In this document: in pieces, positions 6,976 through 15,476 of the stretch
Layout of the letters: every line of letters starts with the position of its first letter
How positions within the stretch are numbered: the first letter of the stretch is position 1
From: Chrysochromulina tobinii
Lineage: Eukaryota > Haptophyta > Prymnesiales > Chrysochromulinaceae
DNA: 31,152 bases
Direction of reading: 5' to 3'
NCBI GenBank assembly: GCA_001275005.1
Contig: JWZX01001945.1
Span: forward strand, 1 to 31,152
Translations under genes and position numbers: made by a program
The notes under the pieces: model-generated
The model's input: only the letters and a program-made list of their open reading frames with translations
Told to the model about the DNA's origin: nothing
Database searches by the model: none

Positions 6976-9900
6976 TCATCCTTGCGGCGGCGAGGAGCCC
7001 CGCTGCGGCCACGCGCGCTGCAGCAACGGCGCGCTCGCCGTCTCTTTGAGAAGAGGCACCTCGCCCGTCATGGTGGAGATACGCTCACGCCGATTCGCGA
7101 GCCGCATGCCCAGCTCAGTGGGTGGCAGGCTCATCCGCAGGTCGTTCATCCGCGGCAGTGCCTTTAGGCGGCCGTTGTGACCATACGCTGAGCCGCGCGG
7201 GCTAGCGCTTGGAATCATGGACGATGGAGCCACCGGGAGTGGAGCCACAGGGAGGAGGAGGGGCCGGGACGACGACGGTTGGAGGACGCGCAGCCTACCG
7301 GGCGACGTGCTACCCGGCCGTGCATGCACGAGTGCGGGAAGCGCGCCCACGCTCGCAACCGTCCGCAGGTGACCCGCACTGCGAGGCGCATTACGCGCAG
7401 CCGACGCCCCCGGAGGGGAGACGTCTCTGGGCCCCATGTTCCGTGGACTCGACCCAGCGTCGACAGCGGCTCCAGCAGGAGCGCCCATTTGCTGCACCCA
7501 CCTAGCCGGGCCTGCAGAGCTCTGAATGCCCTCAAAAAGTGAGGTGGCATAATTCGGCGGCTGAAGTCCCAGAGAGTGGTACAGATCGTTGGCAGGGTTG
7601 CGATTGCGGGACAGGAGTGGCATTAGGGGGGCAGTGGCCATATGTCCCAAGCCCAGCTCGGCCATGGCTTCATACTTCATTCGAGCCGACTTCTCAGCAG
7701 CGGCAAAGGTACGCGGCGACATGACCACGGAGATGCCAGGAGGTGGCAGGACGGCCTCCCCCTTTCGCTTCGCAGCGAGCTGCACCTTGGGCTTCTTCGG
7801 CTCGGCGGCAGCTTCTGCCAGCCTCCTGGCCGCCTCCGCCTTTCCTTGGGCCGCCTTTTCCGCATCTGCCTTTTTCTTGGCAGCTCTATCCTTGAGGAAG
7901 GCTTCCCGGCGGGCGGCAAGATCTAACTCTTTCGCCGCCTTTTCGGCCTCCTTGGCGATCCTCTCGGCCTCCTCCTTTTCAGCCTGCTTCGCCACCCTTT
8001 CAGCCTCCTTCGCCGCCCTTTCAGCTTCTCTTGCTGCCATTTCTTCCAGCATCTGCCTCTCCTGCTCCTCCCTGATCCGCATCTCCTCCTCCCTCCTCTC
8101 CCTCCTCTCCGCTGCACTCAGTTTGTCCCGTCCTCTTCTTCTGTCCAGGCAGCAGCGGCTCGTCCTCGAAGGCAAGGGGTGCCGAGTTGCCTGCGCCAAT
8201 CTCGGCAGCCTCTGCCACCTTCGCTGCTCGGATGGCCTCCTCCTCAGCATCATCTGCATTCTGCTTCTTGGCCTTCGCGTCCGCAATGATGCCAGCAGCT
8301 TCATTCTTAGCCCTCTGCGCCTTCTCCTTTGATTTGGCGGAGCGCTTCGCAGCCTTCTTTGCGATGTCGGATGACTTCCTCGCCTCCTGCCGGCGCTTGA
8401 AAGCGGCCGCCTCTTCGGCTTTTGTCATCGCCTCCCGTTGCGCCTGTTGGTAAGCGGCAAGCTGCTTTTCATTCATCGAAGCGAGGTCAGCGGACTCCTG
8501 TCGCTTCCTCAAGACTTCCATGAAGTCTTCCTTCTCTGCCTCGGTCTCAGCCTCCTCGCCAAGCAGCGCTTGCAAGAACGCCTCGTCTGCCGCGATCATC
8601 GCCAGAAGCCTTGCCTCCGCTTCGGCTTCGGCCATCATTTGCATTTGAAGATTGAATTCCTCCTCGGCAACGATGCGGTCCAGCTCCTCCAAGGCCGCTT
8701 CCCACGCGGCATGCTCCCGAGCGATCTCAGCCTCTTCCATTCGCTTGCGCTCGAGGACCTCCTCGACAAGGTCTACAATGATCGGTGTCACACAGTTCAT
8801 CATCTCGGCATATCTGGCGAGTTCTTCGTGCACGTTTACCATCACACAGTCCATCATCTCGCTGATGATAGCTCGCCGATTCTCGTCTGCTCGTCGCTCA
8901 GCCATCTTGAGCCCCTCCTTTTCCATGGCGATCATGTTGTTGATCGATGCCACCCCCCGCTTCATCGCTGCCTTGGTCCTCTTCAGCCTAGCCGCTTTCG
9001 CCTCCGCCTCCACCTTAGCCTTTGCTGCGAGCATCTTCGTCGCCCTAGCCGTCGATGCTTTTGCCTGTTCCAGCCTCTGCAGCCTGGTCGCTTCAGATGA
9101 TTCCGCAGCGTGCACCGCGACCGCCCACATCGTTGACTCTGCCCATGCGCTCGACGTGATGCTCGTGAGATCATCAAACACCTTCTTGTCCCTGACCTCC
9201 TGCGCCCTGATGGCCGCGATATGTGCGTCCTCGATCTTCTTGTCAGCAATCACGCGGGCAACGATGCTTCCGACCACGCTTGCCGACATGGTCTGCAACT
9301 CCGCTGTCCGTTCTGCGTAGATCGCCCCCTCGTCCTGGAGGACCCCAAGCATGGAGAGCTTCTTCCTGCCTCGTGCGATCGCAGCCTTTGTCCTCTCGAG
9401 CCGATGCTCCTTGGCGTCGTCTTCCAGCACCTTGGAGATGGCAATAGACTTCACGCCCTTGCCCATCGCCGCCTTCACCTTTTCGACTCTCGCCACCCGT
9501 TCTTCCTCTGCCTTGATGGCGGCGAGCCTCGCCTCTTCTATTGCCCGTCGCTCCGCAAACTCCTTGCCACCCTCGTCCAGCACCTTCGACAAGCTGATGC
9601 TCGTGGCCTGCCTGGCCATCGCCGCCTTGACCTTCTCAACTTTCGCCACCCGCTCCTCCTCTGCCCGCCTCGCCTCTTCTATTGCCCGTTGCTCCGCAAA
9701 CTCCTTGCCCCCCTTGTCCAGCACCTTCGACAAGCTGATGCTCGTGGCCTGCCTGGCCATCGCCGCCTTGACCTTCTCGACTCTCGCAACCCTCGCCTCC
9801 TCCTCTCGTCGGATCCTTGCCTCATCAGCGTCTTTCTCCATCTGCTGCACAAGGGCGAGCCCCTTGACACCCCTTGATACAGCGGCTTTGGCTCTCGCCA

Positions 9901-12168
9901 GCCGCAGCCTGGCAGCTTCGATCGCCACGATCTGATCGAGCTGTAGCAGCACTGCCTCCCACGCAGCTTGCTCCGCATCATCTGCCGATGCCTCTTCTAC
10001 CAGCCGACGTGAGATTGCCTCCTCTGCTGCCTTCATCGCGAGCACCTCTTCCACAGTTCTGAGCACGAGCTCGTTCAACTCCTGGGTCATGAGTCTCAGG
10101 TCGACCAGCCGCGCTGCCTCAACGGCCACCACCTCCTTGAGCTCTACCTCAGCGGCTTCCCACGCAACCTGCTCCGCGGCATCTGCAATCCGTTTAGCTT
10201 CGATCCTGGCCTCCTCGGCTATTCTCGCTGCCTCAGCTGCAGCCGCCCTGGCCTCCTCCAATTTCCTGAGCTTGATCTTCAGATTACCCGCGAAGATTAT
10301 GGAAGTGCGTACGCGAGACCACCTTTTACGCGCCGCCCAGATGGCCACGTGCCTCCTGACGTTAGGCACAATGACATTTTCGATGAGCCCACGGATGATG
10401 ATGCGTCGCTTGCGCTCTGCCATCGCCAGTGCTAGCCGGCCCATCCATTCGCGTCGTGACCTCATGCCGCGCCAGATTGACTGCACGCGCATGAGCCGGG
10501 CGATAAACCTTCGGTGTCGAGCCTTCTTTACCGCGACCTGCAGCTTGATGATAAAGAAAGGGGCCATCGCGCCGTACTTGAACATCAGATGCTCCTGCAT
10601 CTCGTTCACGGCAACAATATGCGAGTGGAAGGTAACGACCTGCAGGAGGAGGGCTTCGGTGCAGGCACGGCATTTTTCCCAGAGCGCCTCGTCCGCAATC
10701 CGTCTTGCCAGCTCTACCAAGGTCGCCCGCCAGTCCCTCTCCTCCTTGGCGTCGTAAAGCACATGGTGTATACGTCGTGCGAGCGTGCATCGCCACGCGC
10801 ACTCAAGCATAATGACGGCGGCTCGCCGCTGGAGAATGATTGGGCGAAAAAATCGGTACACAAGGTGCCTTCGTCGACCGGATTGGATGACGACGATGGC
10901 AGAGAAAATGAATCCGGTCGTTGACACAGTGTCGACTGTGCCCTTGATGCATTTCAGGACTTCCGATGCGATGGTGGCGACCTCGGGGAGGCCTGGGTGG
11001 CCATATCGCGCGAGCATGCGCATCCTCTGGATTCCTCCGCCATTCGAGAGCTCCGTGACAAACTCGAGCTCGGTGCACAGATGGAGTGAAAGCTCGACCG
11101 CGGTCCGAAGCAGCTCAAGCCGCGTGTCAAACAGGAATGGGATAACGAACGCGAATGCATCCGCCTGCTCGACCAGCTTCTTTGTCTCGCCAGCACCACG
11201 ATCGAGCTCGACGTTGCAGATCTTCGCGAGCAGGGCCAGCGAGGTTTCGTGCAGCCTCGGATCTGGGCTCCCCATGAGTGTACTGAGGCCTGCGAGGTGG
11301 AGTGCACACCGGGGCAAGACGCAGGTCTCGCGTAAGCTCAGTTGCTGCTGCGGTTCTTCACGGTTTGGTTAGGCTAAGTAGCAAATGATGCGAGGTCAAG
11401 GGAGGGCTTGTGCGCACTTCCGACGACGTAGAAATCACGAAGCACAGCGCACAGCGCCTCGAACTCCACCCTAGTGTCGGACATGTCGAGGAGCAAGCTC
11501 AGCTGCACGAGCGCGTCCGCCTTGATGTCGTCATCATCATCGGCGAGCGCGTCGAAGAGTTCTGTCATGCCGACTGACACGGCTCGGTGGCTGTGCGTTC
11601 CAGCGTCGAGGGCCGCGCGGTTGCCAAATGGCGCCGCGATCTTCTCATGCACAGCTGCGATTTCTTCCTCGTCGACATGGGTGAGCTTTGGTTGAATCTT
11701 GTTCTGCGCTTTGTATACCGCAATACCATCCTTGAGGAGTGTCACGAGCGCTGCTGGCAGGAGGCCAATGATATTCTCGCCAAGGGGCACCGCGACGGAG
11801 CGTTCGCGACATGCCAGCACCCAGCCATCCGGAAGCGTTGCGCCATAGGGCGTGAGCAGGTAGACGAACTCGCCCTCAACCGCCGAAAGCTCGTCCTCTT
11901 GTGTCGCTTCAACCTCTTGCAGGACGCGTCCTTCTCCGTATTGCTCGGCGAGCATCTCGTCTGGCGCAATCACATAGCCTGATTCCTGCGTTACCGGGTT
12001 CCTGACCAACAGGAAACCTGCGCCCTCGCTGTCATCATCCGGCTGCTCATCGGGATTGACGGTGTAGAGTACTCCGACCCTGAGTTGCATGAACGTAACG
12101 CTGCCGAGCGTGCGGCCGTCTTGATCCACGAGCGCCCTCATTTTGACGGGCTCCTCAAGCATGTCCAT
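6976..12168 (-). CDS. Long armadillo-like / IQ-motif / coiled-coil protein (2 exons, apparent frameshift)
   Basis: Proposed model: exon 1 is 12168-11418, a 71-nt GT-AG intron follows, and exon 2 runs from 11346 to a TGA at 6976-6978, giving about 1,706 aa if one base is skipped near 8121-8145. The N-terminal 200 residues are unrecognised. Helical, armadillo-like repeats lie on both sides of the intron. Next comes a perfect IQ calmodulin-binding motif (VQSIWRGMRSR, coded near 10486-10454) with degenerate copies upstream in a very basic region. About 900 residues of Ala/Glu/Arg/Lys-rich coiled coil follow, including 47-aa repeats. The C-terminal 250 residues are Pro/Ser-rich and probably disordered. 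At about 8121-8145 the coiled coil ends in one frame and continues cleanly in the next, so there is a sequence error, a real frameshift or an unseen splice. The ATG at 12168 is the first suitable one; longer frames use GTG. A flagellar or cytoskeletal scaffold is a guess only. Confidence 0.65.
9551..9812 (-). repeat. 141-nt internal coding repeat (47 aa)
   Basis: A segment of the coiled-coil gene recurs 141 bp apart (units starting near 9551 and 9692) with near-identical DNA. It encodes VEKVKAAMARQATSISLSKV followed by an acidic Glu/Arg-rich stretch. More diverged copies (for example KVKAAMGKGVKSIAISKVLE and RTKAAIARGRKKLSMLGVL) extend the array toward 9300 on the protein's C-terminal side. 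The period of 47 codons keeps the frame. Confidence 0.8.
11347..11417 (-). other. 71-nt GT-AG intron
   Basis: Donor A|GTGCGC follows position 11418 and acceptor CGCAG|CA precedes 11346, with a CTAAC branch-point-like motif upstream of the acceptor. Exon 1 ends with one base of a codon and exon 2 supplies two, so the frame is restored exactly; an in-frame stop at 11374-11376 is removed. The acceptor may also be three bases further on (11344). Confidence 0.65.
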
Positions 12169-12472
12169 CCTAGCGGCCGACCTGAGCGCGAGCGCGCGCG
12201 CGCTTGATCGGTTTTCGAGGTGGCAGCCACCTTCTCGAACGCCGCACCGTTTCAGCCTGCAGGTCTGGGCTGTGGTCGTAGCGGCCGCTGGGGCGGCTTG
12301 CGGGCATAGTTGTACTTTGACAAAGTAGAAGATGAGAGTGGCAATCGCGAGGTGGAGGTGCGCCGAGCCCACTAAGAAGGAGCTTGCGGGGTATATTTCT
12401 ACTGAGCCTACACCTCCTGAGATCACGGCTCGTGCTCACAGAGCGAGGCGTCGGGAAGTTCTTCTGAACTTC
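12169..12472. promoter_or_regulatory. Shared divergent upstream region, IQ protein / AlgH-like
   Basis: 304 bp lie between the two start codons. A TATA-like TATATTT is at 12392-12398, about 75 nt upstream of the AlgH-like ATG on the plus strand. The plus frame is open back to an ATG at 12332, so part of this could be coding if that start is used. Confidence 0.35.
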
Positions 12473-13713
12473 ATGCATATGCACGTCGTGATTGCCCAAG
12501 CCTTTCTCGTCGCGAGCTGCTCCGCGGCCTGGCTAACTTCAGCCACCTTGCCTTCGTCATCGTGTGCGCCGGCTTGGCGCTACCGAACCATCGTTTTGCA
12601 GCTTGGCGCCTACCCTGAGGACGACGACAAGGCTGGTGGCGAGGATGGCAAGGGCTTGGAGGACGTGACGGATGAGGAACGCAGCGACGTCGAGGATTTC
12701 CGCGCGCAGATGCTGCGTCAGATGCTCGGTGGCGCCAGCAGCGACGAAGACGCGCCGAATGCTGTCGACGTAATGCTCAAAAAGGCTGGCGTGCCGACCA
12801 CAACAACACCACTGGTGAAGCGTGCGTCGCAGCTGGTCGCAGGCCAGGTGCTTGTGGCCAATCCCGAGCGGTTTTGCACCCGCAACCCCTTCTCGCGCCC
12901 AGTCAAGGACCTGAGCCGCTTCGGCCTGCAGGGGCCGATCGACCTCAACGAGGTCAGCTCCGACTTTGCGGCGCAGATGCTTCCGGTAAGCGACCCAACC
13001 TGAGGGCGCCTCTACGCTCGAGCTTGCTGGTCCGCAGAGCCATCTACCCTGTGCCGACACTCGCACGCGTTCGCGCCACGGCAGGTGGTCTTCCTCACCG
13101 AACACTCCAAGTCGGGCTCTCGTGGATTGCTGATGGAGCGGCGCACAGGCGCGCTGATGGGTGATGTTTCTATGGAGGAGTACGGCTGCGTGGCGATTTC
13201 GCCGCTGTGGCTCGGCGGCACGGTACTGCCACGCAAGCGCGCCCTCTGCCTCAACGGCCCTGCCTGCTAGGCTCCGAAGAGCTCGGCGCCCTCACGCTCA
13301 CGCTCGCGTCGTCTGTCGCCCTCGCTGCTCGGCGCCGACAGGCGAAGCAAAACAACCTGTACGTGCTTCATGACGTCGACACGCTGAGGGAGTCGGAGGA
13401 GGTGTGCCGTGGACTTTTCCTCGGGGGCTGGAGCGATGCGCGCCCTAAAGTGGCCGACCGATCGCTAGGCGAGGGTCGCTTCAAGTTCTTCCTGGGGGCG
13501 ACCGAATGGGACGCGGGACAGCTCGAGGACGAGTTCAAAGCGGGAGCGTGGCTCGCGCTCGACGCCGAGCCCGGACTCGTCATCAAGGACCGCGTCGCCA
13601 GCTGGCGACCCGGGAGGCCCAAGCCCGTGTGGACAGAATTCATGAAGCATCTGGCAGAAGATGGCAAGAAAATCGTCGATCAGGTGTATCCTGAAGGAGC
13701 GGACGACAGCTAA
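12473..13713 (+). CDS. AlgH/YqgE (UPF0301)-like protein, three exons, probably plastid-targeted
   Basis: Exons 12473-12985, 13085-13222 and 13342-13713, all joined in phase 0, give about 340 aa. Core family features appear in order: LVAGQVLVANPERF, then VVFLTEHSKSGSRGLLMERR in exon 2, LWLGGT at the exon 2/3 join, and in exon 3 the segments NLYVLHDVDTL, CRGLFLGGW, FFLGATEWDAGQLEDEF and GAWLAL. The biochemical role of AlgH/YqgE is not settled; homologues occur in bacteria and plastid-bearing eukaryotes. The chosen ATG gives a hydrophobic segment (VVIAQAFLVASCSAAW) followed by a Ser/Thr-rich stretch, as in bipartite plastid presequences; an ATG at 12332 would add 47 residues and bury it. An acidic region (about 50-100) precedes the conserved core. 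The family call rests on motifs. Confidence 0.85.
12986..13084 (+). other. Intron 1 of the AlgH-like gene
   Basis: Donor CCG|GTAAGC and acceptor GGCAG|GTG, 99 nt. Without splicing the frame stops at 13001-13003; splicing joins MLP to VVFLTEH, matching the family. Confidence 0.85.
13223..13341 (+). other. Intron 2 of the AlgH-like gene
   Basis: Donor ACG|GTACTG and acceptor GACAG|GCG, 119 nt, phase 0. It joins LWLGGT to AKQNNLYVLHD; unspliced exon 2 would stop at 13268-13270. Confidence 0.8.
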
Positions 13714-14363
13714 GCTGCGAGACAGTGGAGCTGGATTTGCAGCACGCGGTCGCGGACCCCGCGGGCGGAGCGGGCTACAACCTACAAGCCGGCTCCTCCT
13801 CCCAGCAGTATCGTATCTGAGCTAGCTCCCAGCACCTGGGCTGACCCTGGCCAGAGTGACGGTGTGGTCCTAGAGAGCTCGGGGATTTTGTGACCCAGTG
13901 GACGTCCCGCTCATACACCGCGCACGCTCTTAAGACTTAACACGACAGTAACCACGGCGACCACCTCCAGTGGGACCGACGAGTCTATAATGTCGCTCGT
14001 ACTGTCGTTTTCAACGGACGGCCCCCCGGCCATGCGCGAGAGGTCGTGACTCGAGTGTCGGAGATCCCGGGGGCCGCGCCCGCGGGCGCCGGCGTTGCCG
14101 CCCGGGCCTTCCCGTCGCGAGAGGCTCCACCGCGCTCCGGGCTGCTCAGCGGCTTTACTCGCTCTCGAATCCCCAACATTGTTGTGCTCAGCCGTCAGCG
14201 TAGGCTGCCGCAGACAGGACATTGGACGAGAGCTTCGCGAGGGCGTGCGCGGCGCACGCACTGCGCAGGTTGGCCGCCCCGGTTGATTCCGTCCGGGATC
14301 ATCCGGTACGAGTTTAGCTGCATGCAAGGACATAGGCACATGCACGCCGCACATAATGCTCAT
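13714..14363. other. Tail-to-tail intergenic gap
   Basis: Between the stops of the AlgH-like gene (+) and the DUF2470 gene (-). Open frames exist on both strands but have biased, low-complexity composition and no recognisable domain. I see no RNA gene. Confidence 0.5.
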
Positions 14364-15293
14364 CTACTTCATGAAGCCGTGCTCACGTTCATACGCCTCC
14401 TGGAAGAGCTTCATGAAGACCGAGATACCCTCCTCCTCGTTGGCCGGCGGCGCGCGGAAGCCGATACGCATCACCGTCCTTGGCGCGGCCGCATTGAGCT
14501 TGGCCTGCAGGTCGAAGCCGAGTTGGTCGACTCCCAGTAGCTCCGCCTCCGCGATCGAGTCGGACGGGACGCCAGTGTAGATGGCCGCAAAGCGACGCAG
14601 CGCGGGCATGTGCTGTGTGTTGATCTTGTACAGGAGCGTGGCAGCGGATGGCGCGAGCGGGTTGGGATCGGCGCTCGTGTATTCGCTGACGGGCACCCAC
14701 GCCTCGCTGCCGCGCACGGCATCCTGCAAGTGCACACGCTGCGGCACGAGCCGGCACCACGGCCGGGTGGCGAGCTCCTCGGCTGAGGCGCCGGTGAGCT
14801 GGCTGAAGCGGCTGAGCATGGCATCGTCGACATCGTCAACGGACACCTTCTCCACGGCGCCTACGAGCGTGATGCTTGAGCCCGAGGCTGCGCCACCACG
14901 AGGTGCACACGCATAGAAGCTGGCGGTCGCATCCCGCTCAAGGTTGGCAGCCGCCTCCTGCGAGGAGAGCGGCGTGAGCGGGCAGCCCTGTTCGTCGACC
15001 ACGAAAGCAGCGTAGCTCGAGAGCGCGGCACCCTCCGCGCCCGGCGCGCTCACGCGTGTCACCAGTACGCCTTCCGAGCACACAGCGGCAACCGTCCTCG
15101 CGGCCTGTGCGTCTGTCAGCCGCTGCGCCTCATCAACGAGGTCGGACCACTTTGTCGACATGGTGCTCGGCGCGGTGGCGAGCAGCTGCGGCACGGGTGC
15201 TCGCGTGGGCAGTAGTGCCGCGAGGCACCCAGCAAGGAGGGCGGCGGTGATCGACGACATCCGACTTTTTGCGCGGAGATCCAGTCTCATCAT
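14364..15293 (-). CDS. Pyridoxamine-phosphate-oxidase-like split-barrel protein with DUF2470 domain
   Basis: 309 aa from the ATG at 15291-15293. A hydrophobic segment after a basic start (SSITAALLAGCLAALLPTRA, residues 13-32) looks like a signal peptide, consistent with secretory plastid targeting. Residues about 45-205 resemble the FMN-binding split barrel of the pyridoxamine 5'-phosphate oxidase superfamily (GVLVTRV, YAAFVVDEQGCPLTPLS, ATASFYACA). Residues about 215-290 resemble DUF2470, with LLYKINTQHMPALRRFA and LLGVDQLGFDLQA. Proteins with this pair include bacterial haem-degrading HugZ and the plant glutamyl-tRNA-reductase-binding protein of the plastid haem/chlorophyll pathway. Whether this one binds haem, FMN or a protein partner cannot be told. 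In-frame ATGs also occur at 15371 and 15260; the former would bury the signal. Divergent from NOG2 with 183 bp between starts. Confidence 0.8.
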   Translation of the reverse strand: MMRLDLRAKSRMSSITAALLAGCLAALLPTRAPVPQLLATAPSTMSTKWSDLVDEAQRLTDAQAARTVAAVCSEGVLVTRVSAPGAEGAALSSYAAFVVDEQGCPLTPLSSQEAAANLERDATASFYACAPRGGAASGSSITLVGAVEKVSVDDVDDAMLSRFSQLTGASAEELATRPWCRLVPQRVHLQDAVRGSEAWVPVSEYTSADPNPLAPSAATLLYKINTQHMPALRRFAAIYTGVPSDSIAEAELLGVDQLGFDLQAKLNAAAPRTVMRIGFRAPPANEEEGISVFMKLFQEAYEREHGFMK

Positions 15294-15476
15294 GTTCTCA
15301 ATTGGCAATTGGAAAGAGACGTAGCAGACTTGTACATATAACAACGCGCCCCCCCCCTTACCGTTCCGCATCCAAAATAAGTTCCTAAAGCTTCCACAAG
15401 AGGCCTATTTGCCAGACGACGTCGCCGACACCGTCCTTCCAAAGGCGAACCTAGGAGCGCGCTCGCTCGCTCGCAG
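15294..15476. promoter_or_regulatory. Shared divergent upstream region, DUF2470 gene / NOG2
   Basis: 183 bp between start codons. On the minus strand two CCAAT motifs lie in CCAATTGCCAATTG just upstream of the ATG, and a TATA-like TTATATGT sits about 40 nt upstream of it. A run of nine C occurs near 15349-15357. Functional use is inference. Confidence 0.35.

Noticed and set aside
7589-8332. 247-aa plus-strand Ser/Ala/Leu-rich frame resembling membrane segments
   Set aside because: It is the complement of the Glu/Lys/Ala coiled coil on minus; hydrophobicity arises from reading its antisense.
8652-9320. 222-aa plus-strand frame within the long coiled-coil gene
   Set aside because: It is another antisense shadow of the coiled-coil codons.
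6976-12168. Treating the three minus-strand frames as separate genes or a bacterial operon
   Set aside because: The first two join in frame through a GT-AG intron, and the last two continue the same coiled coil across a one-base shift; all neighbours are eukaryotic.
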